Source: Desulfovibrionaceae bacterium (lineage in GTDB: Bacteria; Desulfobacterota; Desulfovibrionia; Desulfovibrionales; Desulfovibrionaceae). From it: a DNA stretch of 5,124 bases. Position 1 is the first letter of the stretch. The number at the start of each line of letters is the position of its first letter. The notes under the pieces are model-generated. The model saw only the letters and a list, made by a program, of their open reading frames with translations. It ran no database searches and was not told the DNA's origin. A program made the position numbers and the translations under genes. The stretch spans positions 1 through 5,124 of the forward strand of contig WRHT01000114.1 of assembly GCA_009783115.1 (NCBI GenBank), written 5' to 3'. Shown piece after piece: positions 1-5,124 of the stretch.

Positions 1-528
1 AGCCCCCTGGGCCAGCAGGGGCCAGGCGATCATGGCGCTGGACAGACAGTGCCAGGTGACTCCGGTAAATAGCCAGCCACGGACCAGCTCCAGCGCTCCC
101 CAGCTTAGTCCCCCAGCCAGCAGGACCAGGGCCGGGGGCAGGCGGGAGGCGAAAAAACGCAGGAAAAGCGCGAAGGCGACATGGTAAACCGAGATGAAAC
201 ATCCCAGGATAATGACGAAGATAAAAGCCAGGGGGATGGGAACCTGTCCGAAGTTGACCAGGGGATAAACCAGCCAGTAGGTGGACAGCAGTCCTCCCAG
301 AAGAAATACGCAAACCGATCCGGCAACGGCCCTGCCCGTGTTTTCCGCCGTTAGCGCCAGGGCGGCCAGGCAGAGGGGAAAAAGCAGGACCAGGGGGGGG
401 ATCTGCGCGAGGCTATTGGGAAAACCCAGGAAAAATCCCAGTCCTCCAGCCAGTATGTAAAGCATTTCCCTGCCGTTGAAACTGAAAGACCGGATTACGG
501 CGCCGGCCCTTGCCCCTGTGCCGCGCAT
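1..528 (-). CDS. lnt: Apolipoprotein N-acyltransferase, N-terminal membrane part (cut by window edge)
   Basis: Lnt transfers an acyl chain from phospholipid to the N-terminal cysteine of lipoproteins in the inner membrane, the last step of lipoprotein maturation. I translated 176 codons from ATG 528-526 to the window edge with no stop. The product is very hydrophobic, with about five membrane segments (roughly residues 23-37, 43-60, 67-88, 98-126 and 132-148). It matches the family in two places: a YWLVYPLVNFGQVPIPLA stretch (residues 84-101), corresponding to the W-V-x-x-x-FGG-x-P region of E. coli Lnt, and E147-LVRGWLFTG (to residue 156), corresponding to the RGWIFTGFPW region. The usual F-P-W after TG reads V-T-W here. 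The nitrilase-like catalytic domain lies beyond base 1. The start is one base after the corC stop (TGAGATG) with no clear Shine-Dalgarno, suggesting coupling; ATG 465-463 (Met22) is an alternative start. Being directly after corC matches the conserved ybeX-lnt order. Family assignment is secure; completeness cannot be judged. Confidence 0.9.
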   Translation of the reverse strand, partial: MRGTGARAGAVIRSFSFNGREMLYILAGGLGFFLGFPNSLAQIPPLVLLFPLCLAALALTAENTGRAVAGSVCVFLLGGLLSTYWLVYPLVNFGQVPIPLAFIFVIILGCFISVYHVAFALFLRFFASRLPPALVLLAGGLSWGALELVRGWLFTGVTWHCLSSAMIAWPLLAQGA

Positions 529-529
529 C

Positions 530-1351
530 TCAGTCGGGTTTGGCGGCCAGCACGCTATATACCCGTCGGCGGTCCGCCTTTTCCACCGTAAAGACCATGC
601 CTTCCAGGGTAAAGCTTTCTCCGGTCAAAGGCAGGCGTCCGGCGATATGCGAAAGCAGGCCGCCGATGGTATCCACCTCGTCGGACTCCAGGTTCAGGCG
701 CAGGGCGGCGTTGATATCCTCTAGGTCGGCCCGTCCGGAGAGCCTGACGCTGCCGTCATCCAGCGGCAATATTTCCACGGCCTTGGGGGCGTCGTGCTCA
801 TCCTCGATGTCGCCGACTATTTCTTCCAGAACATCCTCAATGGTGATCAGACCTGAGGTTCCCCCGTATTCATCCAGGATGATGGCCATGTGGGTTTTAC
901 GCGCCTTGAACTCATTGAGCAGGGCCATGGCGTCCTTGGTTTCCGGAACGAAAAAGGGCTGGAGCATGACTTCCGTGACCGGCTGCCCGGTCTTGTCCGG
1001 ATGCCTGGAGGCGCGCAGGAGGTCCTTGGCGTGGACCACCCCCACGATGTTGTCGCGGTTATCCTGGTAAACGGGCATCCTTGAATGTCCGCATTCCAGG
1101 ATGCGTTCAATGGCCCCAGCCACGCTGGCCCCGGCTTCCACTCCCTGGATGTCCGCGCGGGGGGTCATAATATCTTCCACCGTCATGTCGTCCAGGCGGA
1201 GGATATTCAGCAGCATGGACCCTTCCGCCGCCTCCAGTTCCCCTTCCTGGCTGGCTTCAATTATGGCTTTTTCCACTTGGTCGGAATTTCTGCCTGTGAA
1301 GATCCGGCTTAATCTGCTGAAAATTCCGCTACTTCCAGAATCGCTGTCCAA
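530..1351 (-). CDS. corC: CorC/YbeX-type CBS-domain protein (Mg/Co efflux-associated)
   Basis: This 273-residue protein has the layout of E. coli CorC/YbeX (292 aa): a short N-terminal tail with a G-I-F-S-R-L-S-R-I-F-type segment (residues 9-18), a CBS pair (about 60-113 with IMTPR at 61-65, and about 125-184), and a C-terminal CorC_HlyC domain (about 190-270). The family signature DEYGGTSGLITIEDVLEEIVG is at 160-180, and EVDTIGGLLSHIAGRLP at 225-241 matches the EVDTIGG...GHLP block. There is no DUF21 membrane domain, so it is the soluble type rather than a full CNNM/HlyC-type transporter. CorC was first linked to Mg and Co efflux with CorA; YbeX has also been tied to ribosome and RNA metabolism, so the exact role is open. 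CBS pairs commonly bind adenine nucleotides. The start codon is TTG, supported by a perfect GAGGAGG eight bases upstream and by the N-terminal match to CorC; the codon before it is the stop of the PilZ gene in the same frame, so no earlier start exists. lnt follows after one base. Confidence 0.93.
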   Translation of the reverse strand: MDSDSGSSGIFSRLSRIFTGRNSDQVEKAIIEASQEGELEAAEGSMLLNILRLDDMTVEDIMTPRADIQGVEAGASVAGAIERILECGHSRMPVYQDNRDNIVGVVHAKDLLRASRHPDKTGQPVTEVMLQPFFVPETKDAMALLNEFKARKTHMAIILDEYGGTSGLITIEDVLEEIVGDIEDEHDAPKAVEILPLDDGSVRLSGRADLEDINAALRLNLESDEVDTIGGLLSHIAGRLPLTGESFTLEGMVFTVEKADRRRVYSVLAAKPD

Positions 1352-2317
1352 TTAGCTCGCCTCCTCTTCAATGTTCCGGCGCTGGATCCAGGCCGCCAGC
1401 GCGGGCACGCCTTCGTCCTGCGCCAAGTTCAGCCAGCGTATGCGCTCCATTGTCTCCGTATTTTCGCCGTCCTCTTTTCCCCAGGATATGAATTGCAGTC
1501 CGGCTTCCATTCCTTCTTGCAGTTCCGTAAGGTGGCTTATCCGGCAATGCAGCCAGAAACGCAGTTTTTTCCGCGTATCCGGGTCCATAAGTTCCAAAAA
1601 GAGCATCAGTTCTCCCAGGGAAAGCGGGCGCCCCCAGCTTGGGGGCAAGCGCCGGCGCGGGATGCGCAGTTTGCATCCCCCGGCGGAAAGGTTTTCCAGG
1701 ATGAATTCTTCGGCCTTGAACCCGGCCCGGCCTGTATCTTTTTCCGACATGACGATCAAGGCCGCCTTGGGCCAAGCGCGAGGCAGAGGGAATTCGTCCG
1801 TTCCCGGCATACTGTCCGCGGCCCAGAGGGCCGCGCCCGCCAGGTACTCCCTGGTGGGCGGCATCCGCAGGAAGGAGCGTTTGCGTCTGTTTTCCAGGCG
1901 GAGAGGCAGGCTTAAGACCAGGCTGCATCCATGATCCTCGGTTTCCAGCCTCTGGATGCAAGTGGCAAAGGCATAGTGGAGAAGCTTCCGCTGTCCGCGG
2001 GAGATGGTGAAATGACAGCCGGCCTTTTTGCTGACCAGGGCGCGGGCCTGTTCTTCCGGCCAGTCGCTTTCCAGGATCAGTCCGTCCTGGCGCAGGCGTT
2101 CCGGGATACATCGCAGTAAGGGGGTACGCCGTCCATCGCCGAGATGCGGATGTAATTCAAAAAGGCTGTGCTCCTTTATCGCTTGGCGCAGAATCTGGCG
2201 TATGCCTTCCTCGGAGTGCAACTGCCCGGACAGGGCGAGGTCGCCCTTTTTATAGCGCAGGAGGAAGAAGAGGACCAGGAGCAGGATGGCCAGAACGGCG
2301 CCGGTATAGAGGATCAT
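1352..2317 (-). CDS. Membrane-anchored PilZ protein, probable c-di-GMP receptor
   Basis: The 321-residue product has one N-terminal membrane anchor (residues 2-20, then R-Y-K-K on the presumed cytoplasmic side). A region at about 35-140 ends in a pattern typical of YcgR-like PilZN domains (F117-x-T, then LVLSLPLRLENRRKR at 133-147). A C-terminal PilZ domain follows. Both c-di-GMP-binding signatures are visible: RxxxR as R147-SFL-R151, and (D/N)xSxxG as N209-LSAG-G214. EAGLQFI at 271-277 resembles the late PilZ strand. The gap between the two motifs, about 58 residues, is longer than usual, suggesting an insertion between the strands. From PilZ family knowledge the protein should bind c-di-GMP and pass the signal to a partner, perhaps affecting motility or the envelope; no target can be read from the sequence. 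The ATG overlaps the mnmG stop (ATGA) with no good Shine-Dalgarno, implying reinitiation after mnmG. Its last codons contain the strong ribosome site of corC. I do not recognise a named gene. Confidence 0.85.
   Translation of the reverse strand: MILYTGAVLAILLLVLFFLLRYKKGDLALSGQLHSEEGIRQILRQAIKEHSLFELHPHLGDGRRTPLLRCIPERLRQDGLILESDWPEEQARALVSKKAGCHFTISRGQRKLLHYAFATCIQRLETEDHGCSLVLSLPLRLENRRKRSFLRMPPTREYLAGAALWAADSMPGTDEFPLPRAWPKAALIVMSEKDTGRAGFKAEEFILENLSAGGCKLRIPRRRLPPSWGRPLSLGELMLFLELMDPDTRKKLRFWLHCRISHLTELQEGMEAGLQFISWGKEDGENTETMERIRWLNLAQDEGVPALAAWIQRRNIEEEAS
1360..1366 (-). promoter_or_regulatory. Strong ribosome binding site GAGGAGG for corC
   Basis: The minus strand reads GAGGAGG, then eight bases (CGAGCTAA), then the TTG start of corC. 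The site sits inside the codons for the final Glu-Glu-Glu-Ala-Ser of the PilZ protein. It is the best Shine-Dalgarno I find in the window and decides the otherwise unexpected TTG start, giving corC its own ribosome entry while the neighbouring mnmG, PilZ and lnt starts look coupled. Confidence 0.85.
1630..1646. repeat. Short perfect hairpin inside the PilZ gene
   Basis: Arms GCCCCCA and TGGGGGC (7 bp) surround a 3-base loop (GCT on the plus strand), in the codons for Leu-Pro-Pro-Ser-Trp-Gly-Arg (about residues 224-230), shortly after the NxSxxG motif. The following minus-strand bases (CGCCCGCTTTCC) are not a terminator tail. Function is unknown and chance is likely. Confidence 0.45.
2314..2317 (-). 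promoter_or_regulatory. ATGA stop-start overlap coupling the PilZ gene to mnmG
   Basis: The TGA of mnmG (2316-2314) shares bases with the ATG of the PilZ gene (2317-2315). The preceding bases (CGCAAAGAAT) hold no convincing Shine-Dalgarno, so translation of the PilZ gene probably depends on ribosomes finishing mnmG. Confidence 0.75.
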
Positions 2318-4218
2318 ATTCTTTGCGTAGTGGTCTTTTTGAGATGGATTTCAACACAATTTAAGGCCGCCGGGGTGACTCCGGGTATACGCCCGGCCTG
2401 CCCAAGGGTGCGCGGCCGGACGGCCGCGAGCTTTTCTGCCGCTTCCCGGCTCAGCCCATGCACCTGAGTGTAATCCACTTCGCCGATACGCACCAGTTCT
2501 AATTCGCTCTGGCGGGCGGCTAGTTCCTCTTCCCGTTTCAGGTATCCGGCATAGAGCAGGGCGCTTTCGGCCTCATTCCGGCATTCGGGGCTGTATTCCA
2601 TAATATCCGGCCAGAAACGGGCGATTTTGGCGCTGTTCATGCCCGGCCGGCGCAAAAGCTCCGCCAGGCTGATATTTTTTCCGGGCAGGCTCTCTCCAAG
2701 TTCTTCGAAGGCGGCCCGTCCGGCGGCGTCCGGCCTGACCTCGCGGGCGGAAAGCTCTTGCAGCAGGCTTTCTTTTTTGCCGCGCCTAGTTTCGTATGCG
2801 CGCCAATCCGCGTCCGGGATCAGGCCCAGTTCACGGCCAAGGGGGGTGAGACGTTCATCGGCGTTGCTGTGCCGGAGCGACAAGCGGTGCTCGGCCCTGG
2901 AGGTGAACATGCGGTAGGGTTCGTGGATGCCCTTGGTCGCCAGATCGTCCACCATGACGGCCAGGTAAGCCTGGCGGCGTTCCGGCATAAAGGCCGTCCG
3001 TCCCGTAAGGGAGCAGAAGATGTTCAGTCCGGCCCAGATTCCCTGTCCGGCGGCCTCTTCATAGCCGGAACTGCCGTTGAGCTGTCCGGCGGACCATAAT
3101 CCGGGCACGGCCTTTACTTCCAGGGAAGGGGCAAGCTGGGTGGGCGGCAGGTAATCGTATTCCACCAGATAGCCAGGGCGGATGATATGATGTCTTTCCA
3201 GCCCGGGAATCATGGACAGAAAGGTCTTTTGTATTCTCAAGGGCATCCCGGTATGAATGCCGTTGGGATAAACCTCCTGGCTGTCCACGCCTTCCGGCTC
3301 CACAAAAATCTGGTGCCTGGGACGCTGCGGGAAGAGAAAAACCTTGTCTTCGATGGCCAGGCAGTAGCGCGGGCCTGGGTGGGTGAGGCTTCCGTCATAC
3401 AGCGGGGAGAGGAGCAAGTTTTCGGCAATGTACTGGTGGCTTTCAGGCGTGCTCCAGGCCAGATGGCAGGGGAGCTGGGGCAGGGGCGGAGGCGGGCCGT
3501 AAAAGCTGAACCGGGGCGGCGGGTCATCGGCGGGTTGAGGCTCCATGCGGGAAAAATCAACGGAATTCCTGGCCAGGCGCGGGCTGGTTCCGGTCACGAA
3601 ACGGTCCAGGCTGAGGCCCAAATTGCGCAAAGCCCGACGGATCCTTCCCGCGGGCGCGTCTCCCAGGCGGCCGCCGGGAAAGCGCTTTTTGCCGATGTGC
3701 AATACGCCCCCGACAAAGGTGCCCAAGGCCAGGAGCAGGGCGCGGCAGGAAAATTCCCGCCCGGATTCGGTCCTGGCCCCGCTGACCCTGCCCCGGCGCA
3801 GCAGGGGAGTGGCCAGAAAATCCTGGATCACCCAGATGTTGGGATGCCCGAAGATATCCTGCTGAACCGCGTCCAGATAGGCCTTCCGGTCAATTTGGGC
3901 GCGCGGGGCCTGTACCGCAGGACCTGCGCCGGTATTGAGCATGCGGAACTGTAAACCCGCGGCGTCGGCCCATCGCCCCATCATGCCGCCAAGAGCGTCT
4001 ATTTCACGGACGATATTCCCTTTGCCGACTCCACCGATGGACGGATTGCAGGAGAGATAGCCGATGCGTTCCAGGTTGCCGCTGATGAGCAGGACTTTCA
4101 GGCCGAGGCGGGCCATGGCCAGGGTGGCCTCGCACCCGGCGTGTCCTCCCCCGGCCACTATGGCGTCAAAGGTATCCGGGGCGCGGCGCGGATCAGGGTC
4201 AGGCGGCGGGATGCGCAT
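2314..4218 (-). CDS. mnmG: tRNA uridine-5-carboxymethylaminomethyl modification enzyme MnmG (GidA)
   Basis: MnmG, with the GTPase MnmE, installs the 5-carboxymethylaminomethyl (or aminomethyl) group on the wobble uridine (U34) of a subset of tRNAs, using FAD, NADH and methylene-tetrahydrofolate. From ATG 4218-4216 the product is 634 aa, close to the usual 620-630. The FAD-binding motif is VAGGGHAGCEA (residues 21-31). The two redox-active cysteines of the family are present as C57 in SCNPSIGG and C286 in GPRYCLAIEDK. Other landmarks are RHQIFVEPEG (301-310), GQLNGSSGYEEAAGQG (378-393), EPYRMFTSRAEHRL (433-446) and the C-terminal MnmE-binding helical domain with RPRTLGQAGRIPGVTPA (601-617). 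Two conserved blocks deviate: RFVTGTSPR (206-214) where RLKTGTPPR is usual, and NTGAGPAVQAPRAQIDR (95-111), which lacks the usual lysine before GPAV. The frame is open up to 4317, but that extension lies inside nfeD and adds non-family residues. The chosen ATG is two bases after the nfeD-like stop, with only a weak, distant AGGG, so translational coupling is likely. A full-length functional enzyme is expected. Confidence 0.97.
   Translation of the reverse strand: MRIPPPDPDPRRAPDTFDAIVAGGGHAGCEATLAMARLGLKVLLISGNLERIGYLSCNPSIGGVGKGNIVREIDALGGMMGRWADAAGLQFRMLNTGAGPAVQAPRAQIDRKAYLDAVQQDIFGHPNIWVIQDFLATPLLRRGRVSGARTESGREFSCRALLLALGTFVGGVLHIGKKRFPGGRLGDAPAGRIRRALRNLGLSLDRFVTGTSPRLARNSVDFSRMEPQPADDPPPRFSFYGPPPPLPQLPCHLAWSTPESHQYIAENLLLSPLYDGSLTHPGPRYCLAIEDKVFLFPQRPRHQIFVEPEGVDSQEVYPNGIHTGMPLRIQKTFLSMIPGLERHHIIRPGYLVEYDYLPPTQLAPSLEVKAVPGLWSAGQLNGSSGYEEAAGQGIWAGLNIFCSLTGRTAFMPERRQAYLAVMVDDLATKGIHEPYRMFTSRAEHRLSLRHSNADERLTPLGRELGLIPDADWRAYETRRGKKESLLQELSAREVRPDAAGRAAFEELGESLPGKNISLAELLRRPGMNSAKIARFWPDIMEYSPECRNEAESALLYAGYLKREEELAARQSELELVRIGEVDYTQVHGLSREAAEKLAAVRPRTLGQAGRIPGVTPAALNCVEIHLKKTTTQRI
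2411..2428. repeat. Perfect GC-only inverted repeat inside mnmG
   Basis: Arms CGCGGCCG and CGGCCGCG (8 bp each) flank a 2-base centre (GA on the plus strand). In mnmG it covers the codons for Ala-Ala-Val-Arg-Pro-Arg just before TLGQAGRIPGVTP. No T run follows on either strand, so it is not a terminator. In GC-rich coding DNA it may be chance; I record only that the symmetry is real. Confidence 0.5.
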
Positions 4219-4220
4219 AT

Positions 4221-4673
4221 TCAGGTTTCGGCCCTGGCCAGAATCAGGCGGGAATCTTCCGCTCCGGTCACCACCACGATGGTTCCGGACGGCAGATCCG
4301 GGCCTTTGACCAGCCACCAGATCCCGTCCAGTTTTACCCGGCCCTGTCCATGGGCCAAGGGTTCGTCCAGAACGGCCTGGCGGCCGAGGTAGCTGTTCAG
4401 GCGGCGGTTGAGGGTGCTGTCAGGGGAGGGGCCGGCCTTGCGGATCAGCCGGCGCCCGGCCAGGATGGACAGCAGGGAGAGGGCGGCGCAGAGCAGCAGT
4501 TGCCAGGGCCAGGCAAAGCCGCCGCTTACATGGAGGATCAGGCCGGTAAGGAGCGCCCCCGCTCCGAACCAGAGCATAAAGACGCCAGGCAGCAGGATTT
4601 CCAGACCCATGAGGACGATTCCGGCCAGATACCAGTTCCACCAGGCCGGGTCCAGGGGAAAGCTTATGTCCAT
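4221..4673 (-). CDS. Short NfeD family membrane protein (YbbJ-like)
   Basis: The 150-residue product has three close hydrophobic segments (about residues 15-31, 32-49 and 56-73), followed by a basic stretch (RRLIRK, 74-79) and a C-terminal OB-fold-like beta domain (about 95-147). The pattern LNRRLNSYLGRQAVLDEPL (88-106), GQGRVKLDGIWW (109-120) and DLPSGTIVVV (126-135) follows the YbbJ/NfeD layout of L-x-N/R...G-x-G-x-V/R...W...LP-x-G-x-x-V. It has no N-terminal ClpP-like protease domain, so it is the short NfeD class, about the size of E. coli YbbJ (152 aa). NfeD proteins are encoded beside SPFH proteins and are thought to act with them in membrane microdomains; the biochemical role is poorly defined. 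The upstream neighbour here is indeed a QmcA-like SPFH gene, three bases away, which strongly supports the call. A GAAGG about 11 bases before ATG 4673-4671 is a weak ribosome site. Confidence 0.93.
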   Translation of the reverse strand: MDISFPLDPAWWNWYLAGIVLMGLEILLPGVFMLWFGAGALLTGLILHVSGGFAWPWQLLLCAALSLLSILAGRRLIRKAGPSPDSTLNRRLNSYLGRQAVLDEPLAHGQGRVKLDGIWWLVKGPDLPSGTIVVVTGAEDSRLILARAET

Positions 4674-4676
4674 GGG

Positions 4677-5124
4677 TTAATCCGCCTTCAGGTTCCGCGC
4701 GGGCTGCTTCTGTCCCTGCTGTCCCTGAAACAGTTCCGCGATGCCGGCCAGAGATCCCAGTAGGGAAGAACTCTCCATGGGCATGAGCAGCACCTTTTGA
4801 TTGGGGGCCTGGGCCAGGGCCATCAGGGATTCGACATATTTCTGGGCCACAAAGTAATTGATGGCGTTGATGTTGCCCTTGGCGATGGCTTCAGAGACCA
4901 TGGTGGTGGCGGCGGCTTCGGCTTCGGCCGCCCGTTCCCTGGCCTCGGCCTCGCGGTAGGCCGCCTCCCTTTCTCCTTCGGCCTTGAGGATGGCCGCCTG
5001 CTTCAGGCCTTCAGCCTTGAGAATGGCTGACTGCTTGTGCCCTTCCGCCTCCAGCACGGCGGCGCGCTTGCCGCGTTCGGCCTTCATCTGCCTGGCCATG
5101 GAATCCACCAGGTCGCGGGGCGGG
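4677..5124 (-). CDS. qmcA: QmcA-like SPFH/stomatin-family membrane protein, C-terminal half (cut by window edge)
   Basis: Only the last 148 complete codons are in view; the frame is open through base 5124, so the N-terminal anchor and most of the SPFH (band 7/PHB) domain lie to the right. The visible part starts [20 protein letters not shown], the standard exit from the SPFH domain. An Ala/Glu-rich coiled coil built on 11-residue units follows (see repeat entry). Then comes [20 protein letters not shown] with AQKYVESL, closely matching the tail of E. coli QmcA, and [22 protein letters not shown], like QmcA's MMPLEASSLMGSIAGIAEL. The end is Gln/Lys-rich and family-variable. SPFH proteins oligomerise into membrane rings or microdomains and often modulate proteases such as FtsH. 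GTG at 5108-5106 is an internal valine codon, not the start. Pairing with the downstream NfeD gene mirrors qmcA-ybbJ. The QmcA-type assignment is firm; the gene name is by similarity. Confidence 0.92.
   Translation of the reverse strand, partial: PPRDLVDSMARQMKAERGKRAAVLEAEGHKQSAILKAEGLKQAAILKAEGEREAAYREAEARERAAEAEAAATTMVSEAIAKGNINAINYFVAQKYVESLMALAQAPNQKVLLMPMESSSLLGSLAGIAELFQGQQGQKQPARNLKAD
4976..5074 (-). repeat. Three 33-bp tandem coding repeats (11-residue coiled-coil units)
   Basis: Units at 5042-5074, 5009-5041 and 4976-5008 encode successive copies of the pattern A-[VI]-L-[EK]-A-E-G-x-[KR]-[QE]-[SA]. The two downstream units agree at about 26 of 33 bases; the first is more diverged. 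A fourth, degraded unit ([11 protein letters not shown]) follows at about 4943-4975. An 11-residue (hendecad) period is typical of the straight or right-handed coiled coil of SPFH proteins, so the DNA similarity mostly reflects protein structure, perhaps plus internal duplication. Confidence 0.8.

Larger units (their letters stand above)
1..5124 (-). other. Single co-directional operon segment (qmcA-like, nfeD-like, mnmG, PilZ, corC, lnt)
   Basis: Six genes on one strand have junctions of +3, +2, -4, 0 and +1 bases. No gap can hold a promoter or terminator, so the genes are most likely co-transcribed from a promoter beyond base 5124. An internal promoter inside a coding region cannot be excluded from sequence alone. 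There is no stretch of even 10 bases without a gene. Confidence 0.85.

Noticed and set aside
105..326. A 73-codon minus-strand frame at the left end
   Set aside because: Another minus-strand frame over the same bases is open from 528 to the edge and encodes recognisable Lnt.
510..1070. A 186-codon plus-strand frame opposite corC
   Set aside because: The translation is Ser/Arg-rich with no domain resemblance, and the opposite strand is clearly CorC.
1630..1646. Hairpin in the PilZ gene as a terminator or attenuator
   Set aside because: It is mid-gene with no U tract and no leader peptide context.
1368..2111. A 247-codon minus-strand frame overlapping the PilZ gene in another frame
   Set aside because: It is Pro/Arg/Gly-rich with no motifs; the overlapping frame carries the membrane anchor, RxxxR and NxSxxG and fits its neighbours exactly.
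2411..2428. GC inverted repeat in mnmG as a transcription terminator
   Set aside because: No T run follows on either strand and it lies in codons of the conserved RPRT motif.
3187..3954. A 255-codon open frame on the plus strand, antisense to mnmG
   Set aside because: It lies opposite strongly conserved MnmG sequence, its translation is low in recognisable motifs and rich in Gly/Ala/Arg, and long antisense frames are expected in GC-rich genes.
4219..4317. A 33-codon N-terminal extension of mnmG
   Set aside because: It would overlap nearly 100 bases of nfeD, has no family similarity, and the downstream ATG already gives normal MnmG length.
1..5124. A new defence, mobile or otherwise undescribed multi-gene system
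   Set aside because: Five of the six genes belong to well-known housekeeping families and the sixth is a recognisable PilZ protein; there are no transposase, integrase, phage, toxin or CRISPR signals.

Overview
The window is a stretch of a GC-rich (roughly 60% by eye) Gram-negative chromosome. Every gene is on the minus strand, so reading order runs from base 5124 down to base 1. I see six genes: (1) the C-terminal part of a QmcA-type SPFH/stomatin-like membrane protein; (2) a short NfeD/YbbJ-type membrane protein; (3) mnmG (gidA), the FAD-dependent tRNA wobble-uridine modification enzyme; (4) a membrane-anchored PilZ protein, probably a c-di-GMP receptor; (5) a CorC/YbeX-type CBS-domain protein; (6) the N-terminal part of apolipoprotein N-acyltransferase (lnt). 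The genes at both ends are cut by the window edges.

Packing is extremely tight. From right to left the junctions are: 3 bases between qmcA-like and nfeD-like, 2 bases between nfeD-like and mnmG, a 4-base ATGA overlap between mnmG and the PilZ gene, 0 bases between the PilZ gene and corC, and 1 base between corC and lnt. Essentially the whole window is coding. There is no intergenic room for a promoter, terminator, tRNA or riboswitch, so this looks like the interior of one long operon whose promoter lies to the right of base 5124.

The set joins three familiar modules. SPFH plus NfeD is the qmcA-ybbJ pairing, linked to membrane-domain organisation and quality control. MnmG works with MnmE (not in this window) on the wobble uridine of certain tRNAs. 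CorC next to Lnt is the conserved ybeX-lnt neighbourhood, which supplies the last step of lipoprotein maturation. A PilZ protein between mnmG and corC is the least standard member and suggests a c-di-GMP input into an otherwise housekeeping, envelope-related operon.

Lnt and the QmcA and CorC types indicate a Gram-negative bacterium. A PilZN-PilZ protein beside mnmG-corC-lnt, and the style of the proteins, make me lean to a Desulfovibrio-like member of the Desulfobacterota, but this is inference from recall and only moderately secure. I found no mobile element, CRISPR array, RNA gene or undescribed system. The points most worth checking are the PilZ protein, the TTG start of corC directly abutting an in-frame stop, and the departures from consensus in MnmG.
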